Source: CAWJMN01 sp963844055 (GTDB lineage: Bacteria > Planctomycetota > Planctomycetia > Pirellulales > Pirellulaceae). Taken from it: DNA of 64,000 nucleotides. The notes beneath the pieces were generated by a model. It searched no databases, was not told where the DNA came from, and saw nothing but the letters and a program-made list of their open reading frames with translations. The position numbers and the translations under genes are program-made. Shown here one piece after another: positions 7,360-15,859 of the stretch. The DNA lies in contig CAWJMN010000002.1 in the NCBI GenBank assembly GCA_963844055.1, forward strand, positions 1,054,001 through 1,118,000, in the 5' to 3' direction. How positions within the stretch are numbered: the first letter of the stretch is position 1; each line of letters starts with the position of its first letter.

Positions 7360-9030
7360 CTATTGTTCCAGCACAATTCGGAAGCCAGTGAAGTTGGCGC
7401 GGTACTTGGGACGAAGGCGATTGCGATCGGCCGAGCGAACGAACCGCAGGCGATTGGTGAACGCACCGCCACGCAGCACGCGCAGTTCGCCTTGCTCCGG
7501 GCCCCGGGGATCGGCCGCGATTGCCGGCGGATTGGCCTTATCGACCACGATCGGGGCGTACCAATCGTGGCACCATTCCCAAACGTTGCCATGCATGTCA
7601 TACAGGCCCCAAGCATTCGGCTGAAAACTGCCCACGGGAGCCGCGAAGGGATGCTGGTCATCCCAGTCCACATTCCAAGTGGCATTGGGGTACATCTTAT
7701 TGAAGGAGATGTCGGCCAAATTGGTGGCAGGTCGCAACGACTCCTCGGCTTCGCCCGTGTAGTAACGCGTTTTGGTCCCCGCGCGGCAAGCGTATTCCCA
7801 TTCGGCATCGGTCGGCAGGCGATACTTCTTTCCTTCGACCTTGCTTAGCCATTCGCAAAAGGCGACAGCATCCTCCCAAGAGACGTTGACGACTGGGTGA
7901 TTGTCTTGCTGAACCCAGCCAGTATTCTGCCAATTGAACTGGGGCAACTCTTCCATCGCCTTGGCCTTTTCGTCGTAGCCAAAGCCCGGCAAGCCCTTTT
8001 GCAGTTGCGTGGTAACGTAGCCGGTGCTTTCTACGAACTTTCGGAATTGGCCGTAGGTGATTTCATGCTGGCCGAGAAAGAAGGCCTTCGAAATGCGGAC
8101 CGGATGTTGATCTTCATCGTCGGAACGCTCTTCTTCGGATTCGGGCGAGCCCATCAGGTATTCCCCCGCGGGAATCTTGGCAAGCTGCACACCGATGGAG
8201 TTGGTTAGGAAGCGATCGCCATGGGCAGGGAGATTTAATCGCTCTGGCGAACTGGCTGCGAGAAGTCGGATCTCGCGCACATCCATGATCGCGCCGTGCG
8301 CCTTCTTCACAGGGACGATCTTAAGCGTTTTGACTCCGGCCTCTTTGATGGTAATGGTCCCCAGGTCCAAGCGGCGAAAGTGCTGGAAGTGGCCGGTCTC
8401 TTGCGTGGTGAATGTCAGGCGCTGGCCATCCACTTCGATGTCGACTTCGCTTCCCCCCTGCCCTTGGCCACAACCTTGTTGCAAGATGACGCGATAGGTG
8501 CGATCCGCCTCGCTATGAAACTGCCATTGGCAAGTATCTTTTTCATTGGCCCAGTAGCCCACGGTGTTCTTATAGATCTGGGGCTCGTAGCGCAGGAGCT
8601 TGGCGCCAGGAATCGTGGCCGCATGTGCGGGAAGGAGGATTGTTTCCGTCCACCACTTTTCCGCATCGCTTTTCTCCTGCACGCCAACCACCGTTTGAGG
8701 TTCTGTGCCTCGGTCGATCGGTGCGGCCGTCTTAAGCGTGATCTTTTGACCGGCAACAAAGTCGCCAGGAAGCGTGATCAGCCAAGAATCGATTTCCGGC
8801 GAAAGAGAGACGCTCTTGAGCTTCCCCTCATGATTCCGTAGCAGCGATTCCAGCGGCGCGCGAAGGGCGGGGATCTTTAGCTTGCGATCCGGAGGAACGG
8901 TGGTTATCGTCAGATCGGCTTGTTGCTTTTGCCAAGCGATGCTACCCCAGGGGGTGGCGGTAACTTCTTCGGCGGCCTGGACTGCTACAGAAAGCCAGAG
9001 CAGAGAGAAAAAAGCAAGGAAGAGCTTCAT
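7360..9030 (-). CDS. Secreted protein with beta-sandwich and FGE-sulfatase domain
   Basis: The 556-residue protein starts at the ATG at 9030, where a clear Sec signal begins (MKLFLAFFSLLWLSVAVQAA). Residues up to about 280 include a carbohydrate-binding-like beta-sandwich (GGSEVDIEVDGQRLTF and TLKIVPVKKAHGAIMDVREI resemble modules attached to planctomycete sulfatases). The C-terminal 280 residues are an FGE-sulfatase fold: IPAGEYLMGSPESEEER, HPVVNVSWEDAVAFCEWLS, RLPTDAEWEYACRAGTKT, NAWGLYDMHGNVWEWCHDWY and VLRGGAFTNRLRFVRSADR. The catalytic cysteine pair expected after RGG is absent. It probably acts outside the cytoplasm on, or bound to, polysaccharide, but this is inference. It is the second such protein in 4 kb, with a different architecture from the first. 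Confidence 0.87.
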   Translation of the reverse strand: MKLFLAFFSLLWLSVAVQAAEEVTATPWGSIAWQKQQADLTITTVPPDRKLKIPALRAPLESLLRNHEGKLKSVSLSPEIDSWLITLPGDFVAGQKITLKTAAPIDRGTEPQTVVGVQEKSDAEKWWTETILLPAHAATIPGAKLLRYEPQIYKNTVGYWANEKDTCQWQFHSEADRTYRVILQQGCGQGQGGSEVDIEVDGQRLTFTTQETGHFQHFRRLDLGTITIKEAGVKTLKIVPVKKAHGAIMDVREIRLLAASSPERLNLPAHGDRFLTNSIGVQLAKIPAGEYLMGSPESEEERSDDEDQHPVRISKAFFLGQHEITYGQFRKFVESTGYVTTQLQKGLPGFGYDEKAKAMEELPQFNWQNTGWVQQDNHPVVNVSWEDAVAFCEWLSKVEGKKYRLPTDAEWEYACRAGTKTRYYTGEAEESLRPATNLADISFNKMYPNATWNVDWDDQHPFAAPVGSFQPNAWGLYDMHGNVWEWCHDWYAPIVVDKANPPAIAADPRGPEQGELRVLRGGAFTNRLRFVRSADRNRLRPKYRANFTGFRIVLEQ

Positions 9031-9354
9031 GGTTCTGGGAGAGGTAGGAGGCGATGGTGGGAGTTTAACAGGTTGCAGTTTAGCGAGGAGCGATGACAGA
9101 AGCAAACTTGCGGGTCAGATAAGCGGGAAGGAAACCTATTGGCCCGGCCTATCCACAGGCGAATCTACGTTTCCAGCGATTTCATAGGTCGCCTTTCAAG
9201 AATTAGGCCTCATGAGCGAAATCCTTTGTAGTCTTCGCTACATCTCGCTAGAATCTGGGAAGCCAATCCTGGCAAGGAGATGCACTCCCGACACATCTGG
9301 GATGGGTCGTGGTGCAATCGGCTGGTGATAAACCTCTTCTCTCGGTGGCAGATC
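9031..9354. other. Intergenic region between divergent genes
   Basis: This is the spacer between the FGE-domain gene and the serine hydrolase gene. It must carry both promoters. I see no hairpin, repeat or supported small gene. Confidence 0.4.
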
Positions 9355-11028
9355 ATGCTTACGCACTTCTCTTGGGTTCGTGTAGTTCCTGTGGCCATGT
9401 TGCTTTGCGGCATCGCGATCTTGCAAGCCTTGGCGGCCGAGCCAACCTTTGATGAGGAAGCGACACGGCGTTTTCGTGAATCGCTTGCCGCAGATAGTTC
9501 TGGCGTTGCGGCGCTGGTTGCACGCGATGGAAAGATCGTGTTTCAGGGTGGCTTTGGCCTAGCCGATATTGAGAACAAAACGCCCGTCACAACCGACACG
9601 AAGTTTCGCATCGGCTCGATCACCAAACAATTCACGGCGGCGGCGATTTTGAAGCTGGCCGAACAAGGGAAGTTGTCGCTGGATGACACGCTCGACAAAT
9701 ACTATCCAGACTTTCCTCGCGGTAGTGATGTCACCATCAAACAATTGATGACGCACACGTCGGGCATCCACAGCTATACCGACAAAAAGGAATTTTTGGG
9801 CCGCGTGAAACAGCCGATTGAACCGGCAAAGCTGATCGAATGGTTTAAGTTCGACTTGCCCGACTTTGTGCCAGGGAAAGGGTTCCACTACAACAACTCG
9901 GCCTACTTCTTGCTAGGCGAGATTGTAGCCCAAGTATCTGGCAAATCGTTTGCCGACCATTTGCGTGAAACCTTCTTTGAGCCGCTCGGCATGAAGAACA
10001 CCGGCATCTTTGTCAACGCATCTCCTCCGAGCAACATGGCGCTGGGCTACTCGCTGGTGAATGAAAAGCTTGAACCCTCGCTCGACTGGGACATGACTTG
10101 GGCGGGGGGCGCAGGAGCGCTCTATTCCACCGTGGGAGATTTGTTCCTTTGGAATGAAGCACTCTATGGCGGCAAGGTGCTAAATCCTGAATCGCTGAAG
10201 CGGGCAACCACACCAGTAACTTTGCCCGAGAATGTGGATGGCATGAAGTACGGCTATGGCCTGATCCTTTCGGAGATGAAGCGACTTCCCACCATCGGCC
10301 ATGGCGGAGGGCTCAATGGTTGGTCGTGTGACTTACTACGCCTGCCAGAACAGAATTGTACGGTTGTGGTTTTGACCAACGCTTTGCCCGGTCCACCTAA
10401 GCTAACGCCGGGGGCCATCTCGCGAGGGCTAGCGGAAAAGCTACTTGCGGAAGAGATTAAGAAGCTGCCCGAATTGCCAGAAGACAAGTCGATTGATCCC
10501 CAAACGTTTCAGCAGTTTGTTGGACGGTATGACTATAAAAGCGGGATCATGACCGTCTCGGTCGAAGGAGATGCGATTTACTCGCACCTCACGGGGCAAG
10601 AAAAGCTTCGCATCTATCCCAAGGGCAAAGACACATTCTTTTGGAAGGTCGCCGATGCCGAAGTGGTGTTTCTGCGTGATGACAAAGGGGCGGTGAACGC
10701 TGCTCGACATACGCAGGGAGGCAGCACTTTTCGCGCACCGAAGTTCGCCCCCGATGCGGTAAAGCTAACTGCCGACCAAGTGGAACCATTTGTCGGCCAG
10801 TATCAGTACGGCCCAGGTGCAACAATGACCGTCAATCGCGATGGGGCTCAGCTGTTTGCTCAATTGACGGGACAACCGAAGTTTCCCATTTTCCCGAAGT
10901 CGGAGACGGAGTTTGAATGGCGCGTCGTGACGGCCAAGGTGCAGTTTGTCAAAGGTGACGATGGCAAGGTCACCAAGGCGATCCATCATCAAAATGGCAC
11001 GAGCTTTGATGCGCCCAAGGTGAAGTAA
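9355..11028 (+). CDS. Beta-lactamase-family serine hydrolase with tandem C-terminal domains
   Basis: This 557-residue exported protein starts at the ATG at 9355, at the head of a signal peptide (VAMLLCGIAILQALAAEP). The catalytic domain is of the class C beta-lactamase / D-alanyl-D-alanine carboxypeptidase type. The nucleophile motif is S88-ITK91, the second motif is Y179-NN, and the third is H316-GGG in place of KTG, a common variant in esterase and peptidase members. Two similar domains of about 90 residues follow: each has VGxYxY...GMTVxxxGxxxxxxLTGQxK, then FPK and a final FxAPK. They look like a tandem duplication of a DUF3471-like beta domain. It may cleave peptides or esters in the periplasm; the substrate is unknown. 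Confidence 0.9.
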   Translation: MLTHFSWVRVVPVAMLLCGIAILQALAAEPTFDEEATRRFRESLAADSSGVAALVARDGKIVFQGGFGLADIENKTPVTTDTKFRIGSITKQFTAAAILKLAEQGKLSLDDTLDKYYPDFPRGSDVTIKQLMTHTSGIHSYTDKKEFLGRVKQPIEPAKLIEWFKFDLPDFVPGKGFHYNNSAYFLLGEIVAQVSGKSFADHLRETFFEPLGMKNTGIFVNASPPSNMALGYSLVNEKLEPSLDWDMTWAGGAGALYSTVGDLFLWNEALYGGKVLNPESLKRATTPVTLPENVDGMKYGYGLILSEMKRLPTIGHGGGLNGWSCDLLRLPEQNCTVVVLTNALPGPPKLTPGAISRGLAEKLLAEEIKKLPELPEDKSIDPQTFQQFVGRYDYKSGIMTVSVEGDAIYSHLTGQEKLRIYPKGKDTFFWKVADAEVVFLRDDKGAVNAARHTQGGSTFRAPKFAPDAVKLTADQVEPFVGQYQYGPGATMTVNRDGAQLFAQLTGQPKFPIFPKSETEFEWRVVTAKVQFVKGDDGKVTKAIHHQNGTSFDAPKVK

Positions 11029-11030
11029 AC

Positions 11031-11068
11031 GAAAAAGCACAAGCCAGTCCGCAGACTAACTTGTGCTT
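11031..11068 (-). terminator. Terminator of the haem protein operon
   Basis: AAGCACAAG (11035-11043) pairs with CTTGTGCTT (11060-11068). An inner AGTC/GACT stem (11046-11049 with 11054-11057) makes a long hairpin. On the minus strand it runs into CTTTTTCG, a T-rich tail. It may also stop the plus-strand hydrolase transcript. Confidence 0.75.
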
Positions 11069-11111
11069 GGGAGAGGTTGACTTGCGCCACTTGGCGCATG
11101 AACGCGACTAG

Positions 11112-11651
11112 CTATTCAATCGGGATGATGTAGCTGATCACGCCGATGATTTCGCCCTTTTTCTTGGCGTCGGCATAGTGGGAATGGCACATGATGCACT
11201 TGTCCATAACAACCGGAATCGGTGTTACGGCCCGAAGCTCGTACTTGCCATCCTTTTCGACCACTTCATCGTAAGATTTATCGCCAGCCTTTAGGCGTTT
11301 GATCCCTTCTTTCTCAAAGGCTTCCTTCGCGACGTTGGCAGCTTCGTATGGCTTACCAGTGGCGTCGATCAGACGAACTTGTTGATGCCCCGACTTCGAA
11401 ACACCGTTAAAGAGTGCAACTGCTGCGCTCCCCGCAGCAAAGTCTTCAGGCTTGTTCACGTATTTGTCGGTGATCAGAACAACGGCCGTCTTATAGACTT
11501 CATCCAGCATACGGACCGTTTTGCGAGAACGCTCAATTGCTGCGGCGTCGGGCTTTCCGGCGCTGGGCTTTTTGGGTTCGTCCGCGAGCGAGAATGTCGT
11601 CATGCTGGCAACCAAAACCAGCGACAATGCACAAATGAAACTTCGATTCAT
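11112..11651 (-). CDS. DUF3365 (Tll0287-like) c-type haem protein
   Basis: This protein has 179 residues from the ATG at 11651, which has AAGGAG six bases before it. A Sec signal (MNRSFICALSLVLVASMTTFSLA) leads to a mature periplasmic protein. The C-terminal half carries one c-type haem site, CIMCH, followed by GEIIGVISYIIPIE, the typical end of the DUF3365 / Tll0287-like fold, a PAS-like haem-binding domain. Such domains are thought to sense redox state or small gases. The preceding gene on the same strand, 92 bases upstream, encodes a second protein of the same type, so this is probably the last gene of an operon. No methyl-accepting or kinase domain is attached, so it would act alone or with a partner. 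Confidence 0.87.
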   Translation of the reverse strand: MNRSFICALSLVLVASMTTFSLADEPKKPSAGKPDAAAIERSRKTVRMLDEVYKTAVVLITDKYVNKPEDFAAGSAAVALFNGVSKSGHQQVRLIDATGKPYEAANVAKEAFEKEGIKRLKAGDKSYDEVVEKDGKYELRAVTPIPVVMDKCIMCHSHYADAKKKGEIIGVISYIIPIE

Positions 11652-11742
11652 TGCTACTCCTTCGGGAAAGGTAGGACTAGAAAAGCAGGTTTCGCAAATT
11701 CGATTAACGATCCTGCTCTTGGTAGGAAACGACGCTGCACAC

Positions 11743-12261
11743 TCATGGCTTGGCCAGCGGTATGGCAATGATCAATCCAGCCGCCTTGTCTTTATTGCTT
11801 TTGCGATTCGGCGCATGACAGCCGAGGCAGTCGGAAGTTAGCGCGATGGTACTAGCCAGGCGATAGACGCCTCCTTCCACACGCTCAAACTCTTCTTTGC
11901 CTGCAGATCGCGCATCCACGGCCTCTTTTTCAAAATCGTTGCGGGGCTTGTGGTCGGCATTCATCGCTTGTGCATTGACGGCTAACCAGCGGAGCTCCAC
12001 CTTTTGCCTGCTTTCCAATTCGCGAAAGACTTGCCGCATGGTGGCAGCGGGGATCTTGAGCGCCTCCCCTTCGCGATAATACTCACGATGGACCACTTGC
12101 AGCGTGGCATGCATGGTCTCGTGCAGCAGGCGCGCACGACCACGTGCCTCATTCACGGTGGGCAGTTCTTCTTGAGTGGCGGGCTTGGCAGGCTCGTCTG
12201 CTTTCAAAGGACCTGCGTTGAACGTGAGCAGCAACAGTAGCAGGAAGGCCGAGCTTTTCAT
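11743..12261 (-). CDS. DUF3365-like c-type haem protein, paralogue
   Basis: This protein has 172 residues and starts with a signal peptide (KSSAFLLLLLLTFNAGPLKA). A helical region (residues about 40-110) with EARGRARLLHETMHATLQVV leads to the haem site CLGCH near residue 148. The end, AAGLIIAIPLAKP, matches the final strand of the Tll0287-like fold. Similarity to the next gene downstream is at the level of fold and motif, not close identity. No strong ribosome-binding site is visible at the ATG. Together with the Rrf2 regulator and truncated globin on the other side, it suggests sensing or detoxifying nitric oxide or another haem ligand, which is inference. Confidence 0.82.
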   Translation of the reverse strand: MKSSAFLLLLLLTFNAGPLKADEPAKPATQEELPTVNEARGRARLLHETMHATLQVVHREYYREGEALKIPAATMRQVFRELESRQKVELRWLAVNAQAMNADHKPRNDFEKEAVDARSAGKEEFERVEGGVYRLASTIALTSDCLGCHAPNRKSNKDKAAGLIIAIPLAKP

Positions 12262-12295
12262 CAGGTGATTCCGTAAGGTCCCAAGCCATCAAGGC

Positions 12296-12430
12296 CTATC
12301 TTTGGCGGCACACGTGGTAAGCAAGTGCCCAAGCGGGCCTTTGAAGCCGAAGGTTCCGCGTCAGGAAAACAGGAAGCCAGCGTGCGAGGCCGTCGAGGGC
12401 CGACAAACTCCACCATTGCTTTGTGTTCAT
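12296..12430 (-). CDS. Possible 44-residue small protein
   Basis: This short frame begins MNTKQWWSLSALDGL at an ATG at 12430, with AGGAG 11 bases upstream. It ends 34 bases before the first haem-protein gene and lies between it and the Rrf2 control region. The peptide is basic, with aromatic and hydrophobic residues but no defined signal. It could be a small protein or a translated leader of the haem operon, or chance. I do not recognise it. Confidence 0.3.
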   Translation of the reverse strand: MNTKQWWSLSALDGLARWLPVFLTRNLRLQRPAWALAYHVCRQR

Positions 12431-12493
12431 GGAAGTTCGCTCTCCTGAGCCGGAAGATCTAAAGGAGCGTCGGGTAAGGCAATGCGGGGCAGG

Positions 12494-12522
12494 TTGCCGA
12501 GGCGGGGACCCAGTCCTATACT
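12494..12522 (+). promoter_or_regulatory. Sigma70-type promoter of the Rrf2 gene
   Basis: TTGCCG (12494-12499) and TATACT (12517-12522) are separated by exactly 17 bases. The predicted transcription start near 12529 falls inside the first inverted repeat that follows, so a protein bound there would block the promoter. Confidence 0.65.
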
Positions 12523-12575
12523 TAAATCTGCACATCAGCATACAGATTTAAACCTGCACGTCAAGGTGCAGATTG
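12522..12575. promoter_or_regulatory. Paired inverted repeats, probable Rrf2 operator
   Basis: TTAAATCTG (12522-12530) and CAGATTTAA (12543-12551) form a perfect 9-bp inverted repeat with a 12-base gap. Immediately after, CTGCAC (12554-12559) and GTGCAG (12566-12571) form a second one with a six-base gap. All four half-sites share an A-rich-CTGCAC-like core: AAATCTGCAC, AAACCTGCAC and, reversed, CAATCTGCAC. They begin at the -10 box and end 27 bases before the chosen start codon, as expected for autoregulation. Confidence 0.7.
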
Positions 12576-12602
12576 TGTGTTTACCGCCTGGAAACCGCTC
12601 CT

Positions 12603-13025
12603 GTGATCTCCAAAACCGCTGAATACGCCCTTCGAGCCGTTGCATGCTTGGCCGGAAAGTCCGGCGAGCCGGAATCGGCCGATTACTTGGCGGAAAAGAC
12701 GAAGGCCCCCCGAAGGTACCTGCACCGGGTGCTGCAAGATCTCGTCGCCGCCAAGCTGGTTCGATCTCGGCCCGGCCCAGGGGGAGGCTACGAACTGATC
12801 CGGCCGATTGGCGAGCTAACGATCCTGGATGTGGTCAAAGCGGTCGATCCGATCGAGCGGATCAAGTCCTGCCCGCTGGGGCTAACGTCGCACACGTCCC
12901 TCTGTCCCTTGCACGCGGAACTCGACAAGGCATACGCCGCTACGGAGGCTGCCTTTCGAGGCGTGACGCTGAAACAACTTCTTGAATCGACCAGTCCGAT
13001 CATTCCGCTGTGCGATGTGAAGTAA
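12603..13025 (+). CDS. Rrf2-family transcriptional regulator
   Basis: This protein has 140 residues from the GTG at 12603, which gives the usual family start (ISKTAEYALRAVACLAG); a TTG at 12573 would add ten residues. Residues 1-75 are the winged helix-turn-helix: APRRYLHRVLQDLVAAKLV is the recognition part and SRPGPGGGYEL the wing. Members such as IscR and NsrR hold a 2Fe-2S or 4Fe-4S cluster through three cysteines. Here C90 and C101 are ten residues apart (SCPLG...LCPLH), and a third cysteine is at 137, so cluster binding is possible but the spacing is not that of IscR. The operator over its own promoter suggests autorepression. Neighbouring haem-protein and globin genes suggest it responds to nitric oxide or redox stress. 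Confidence 0.88.
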   Translation: MISKTAEYALRAVACLAGKSGEPESADYLAEKTKAPRRYLHRVLQDLVAAKLVRSRPGPGGGYELIRPIGELTILDVVKAVDPIERIKSCPLGLTSHTSLCPLHAELDKAYAATEAAFRGVTLKQLLESTSPIIPLCDVK

Positions 13026-13160
13026 GCGCGAATCTCTGCTGAGCCATTGCGTGCCGGCACCTCGACTCACCATTTGCAGCGTGCCCCCTGGCTGGCAAAA
13101 TGGGTCTAGGTATTAGAATGCTTCGAAGTAGCGATAACCTCAAACATGGAGAGCGAAGTA

Positions 13161-13535
13161 ATGAGCGGCGAGAGCAAAAGCCTTTACGAGCGGCTGGGTG
13201 GATATGATGCGATTTCAGCCGTGGCGAATGACTTGCTGCCACGATTGCAATCCGATCCTCAGCTAGGACGTTTTTGGGCCCATCGTGGCGCGGATGGCGT
13301 CGCTCGTGAAAAGCAACTGTTGATTGACTTCCTGTGTTCGAGTTCCGGCGGGCCAGTTTACTACCGCGGCCGAAACATGGTGCTGACCCATCGTGGCATG
13401 GGAATCAGCGAAAGCGATTGGAACGTGTTCCTAGGACATGCCGGCGCTACGCTGGCTAAGTTCCAAGTCGGTGAGGCCGAACAGCGTGATGTGGTCAACT
13501 TTGTGCTGTCGCTCAAGAGCGAGATTGTCGAGTAG
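13161..13535 (+). CDS. Truncated haemoglobin, group I-like
   Basis: This protein has 124 residues from the ATG at 13161; GGAG lies nine bases upstream, inside a longer frame whose own ATG at 13146 has no site. SLYERLGGYDAISAVANDL is the typical start of a group I truncated globin. The proximal haem histidine is H77 in LTHRGMGIS, and SDPQLGRFW matches the CD region. These proteins bind oxygen and nitric oxide and often convert NO to nitrate. The gene lies 135 bases after the Rrf2 regulator on the same strand, so it may be read from the same promoter. It converges with, but does not overlap, the next gene. Confidence 0.9.
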   Translation: MSGESKSLYERLGGYDAISAVANDLLPRLQSDPQLGRFWAHRGADGVAREKQLLIDFLCSSSGGPVYYRGRNMVLTHRGMGISESDWNVFLGHAGATLAKFQVGEAEQRDVVNFVLSLKSEIVE

Positions 13536-13551
13536 CTCAGGCCGAAGCTAT

Positions 13552-15249
13552 CTACCGCTGCAAGACGGGCTCATCCATCTTTTGCGCAGGTTCTGACACA
13601 GGCGAATCCAAAAATGACTTCCCTTCCAGGTGCTTAGGGATCGGTGCCTCTAGCATCTGCAAGATCGTGACGGGCAGGTCGAATACATTCGCTGTGGGTA
13701 GCGTGGCACCTGCGGAAACATCGGGGCCTTTGACCAAAGCAAAGCCACCGGCGCGATGACCACCCGTACGGAAGTAAGGGACAGGACCGATCCGGCCGAT
13801 CTCTGGGCTTTCGATCACATCGAAGGGCTGGCTGTCATCCCACTGCACCACCAGATCGGCCGGCGGCAGTCGCGGATTATCGTCGAAAGCAGTCTTTCGC
13901 GTACGATAAACTCCCTTAACCACCGGCAGGCCTGTTCGCGCATCTCGTACACGTAGCAACTGCTTGGTGATTCGCTCGCACTCGGCATCATAATCTTGTG
14001 GTGCGACGATTCCGTGCGACTCTCGGCCGACGACGTTGATTCGAACGTGGCCGTCGGCAAACGCAGGGATCGCAAACGACCGCATCTTTCGCCATGCGGG
14101 GCGATACCACATCGCGGGCATCCAGCCGTTTTCGGGCCCCATGATATTCATGAAGAAAGGAAAGCGAAGGTCGCTGCCTGGCAAGTTCCAGCGCATCCAA
14201 GCGGGCAACCTCTCAAGCCAGGGGCGAAGCCAATCGCTTTTCACATGCCTCTTTCGCCATAGTTCGCCAAACCAATACCAATGCAGGCCTGAAGTTACCG
14301 GCGGTGGAACGGGAGCCTTGATATCACCTGCCGCAAGGGCTGCTTGGCCCGGGAAGTTAAGGCGATACATCACCTCCGACAGGAAGAACAAGCAAGGGAG
14401 GTCGGTCGCATTCGACTGCATGCCGTGCACCGAGAACAAAACGAAGTAAGCATCTTCGCCGGCCTGAGCGGCCAAGGCCCCGACCGTTTTATCCACCGCC
14501 TGAAAGACGCGCAGCAGCAGATCTCCATCCGTATCACAAGCAGCATGAACAGGATGCGAAGGATCACTGGCCGACCACAGGTCATGCAGTGCGCTATGCG
14601 TCTCTCCCAAAACGGTGATGAACAGATCCCAGGGCTCACGCTGAAGCAGGTCGAGACAGATGTTTTCTCGCTGCTGAATAGCCTGGATCGTGTTTTGCTC
14701 TAGCCACTGCCGATACTTGCGACTCCAAAAGACGCCGTGGTCCCGATACAACACACGGTTACGACCATGGCGAGCATTGATCTGCGAGAGAAGTTCCTTC
14801 GGCTGTGAACCACGCACCACATAAGGGAAATGCCCGCCCCAGCCCACCACCTGCAAGCCATTGACATCCTTAGCGACGGCCGAGACCGGTATATCAAACG
14901 TGGCTACTTTGTAGTTGTCCCCCAGCGCAAAGAACGGGGCAAACTCTTGATAGTTGTAACCGCCGTGAACGAAGTCATTGGTGGAACGATACGATTGCGG
15001 ATCAAACGTGACAGTTTCCCAGTAGCCTGATGTTGCCGGACGAACGCCCGTTTGAAACATCACCCAGTTCCCTTCCGTTGAAGCGTAGGGAATGGCTCCA
15101 TCGGCATACGTGGCGTTGGTCTCTAGCCGGGCGAGAGCACTTTGCTGGCGCAGACGCGTGATCTGAGGAAGATGTCCTGCATCCATGTATCGCTGGAGCA
15201 GATCAAAATCCGCAGAATCTAATCCAACGGCAATAACGCGGCGTTTCAT
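13552..15249 (-). CDS. Type I phosphodiesterase / nucleotide pyrophosphatase family protein
   Basis: This protein has 565 residues from the ATG at 15249, where the core fold begins (MKRRVIAVGLDSADFDLLQR). It belongs to the alkaline phosphatase superfamily. VIAVGLDSAD carries the first metal-binding aspartate, GHLPQITRLRQQS is the family helix, and STEGNWVMFQTGVRPATSGYW covers the nucleophile region. VLGETHSALHDLW and FSVHGMQSN supply further likely metal ligands. There is no signal peptide, so it is probably cytoplasmic. It may hydrolyse a phosphodiester or pyrophosphate; the substrate is unknown. The upstream frame extends but lacks family sequence. Confidence 0.8.
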   Translation of the reverse strand: MKRRVIAVGLDSADFDLLQRYMDAGHLPQITRLRQQSALARLETNATYADGAIPYASTEGNWVMFQTGVRPATSGYWETVTFDPQSYRSTNDFVHGGYNYQEFAPFFALGDNYKVATFDIPVSAVAKDVNGLQVVGWGGHFPYVVRGSQPKELLSQINARHGRNRVLYRDHGVFWSRKYRQWLEQNTIQAIQQRENICLDLLQREPWDLFITVLGETHSALHDLWSASDPSHPVHAACDTDGDLLLRVFQAVDKTVGALAAQAGEDAYFVLFSVHGMQSNATDLPCLFFLSEVMYRLNFPGQAALAAGDIKAPVPPPVTSGLHWYWFGELWRKRHVKSDWLRPWLERLPAWMRWNLPGSDLRFPFFMNIMGPENGWMPAMWYRPAWRKMRSFAIPAFADGHVRINVVGRESHGIVAPQDYDAECERITKQLLRVRDARTGLPVVKGVYRTRKTAFDDNPRLPPADLVVQWDDSQPFDVIESPEIGRIGPVPYFRTGGHRAGGFALVKGPDVSAGATLPTANVFDLPVTILQMLEAPIPKHLEGKSFLDSPVSEPAQKMDEPVLQR

Positions 15250-15859
15250 GGCGGGCTTAGGAAGGTCAAGAGGACGGCAGTGGGAGCGTTCTAGCCATTG
15301 TCCGGCAGTCATTGGCGATGTAAAGGCTTTAGCCTTAAGGCTAATGGAGATTACCACGAAAGATAGGAATTTCCACTCTTATCCGTTTTCGCAAACGAAG
15401 TTCAAGCTTGGAAGGGTGTTGGCGGACGGCCCCAATCTTTGGGCCTTAGATGGATTTCTTGGCCAAAGCTGGCAAAGGGCTGCTTTGCTTTGCTTGATGC
15501 TCCGGGAGGGCTCACGGTCCGAGTTGTCGGTGCGAGAGACTTCATGGTGCGGTAAAAGTAGCAGTCACTGGACTGATTGTCGGCCCGGTCCAAGTAGCGG
15601 GAATCTACCAGAACAACTTTTTAGCTGTCAACCTTCGGCGGTTGCTCTATAGTAGGAGACCACGCTTTTCATGCAAAGCCAATGTGGACAAATTTTAGGT
15701 AATGAATTGAATTCACAAGAAGAGCAATACAGATTCGCCGTCAGAAGGCCGTGTTTTTTAACGAGTGGTATTCTGATCCGGGGCGGAGCACGACAACATT
15801 CCAGTGGATAAGGCAACGCGATTCGTACCTAGAGAGTGTGCTCGCTTGAGAGGTTCGTC
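15250..15859. other. Intergenic region with a GGCTTTAGCC element
   Basis: The spacer lies between divergent genes. Near 15318-15343 it holds AAGGCTTTAGCCTTAAGGCTAA, which contains the perfect inverted repeat AAGGCT-TT-AGCCTT. This is the same word type as the repeat array at 4.8 kb. A short minus-strand frame at 15402-15593 has no site or protein character. No RNA gene is seen. Confidence 0.45.
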
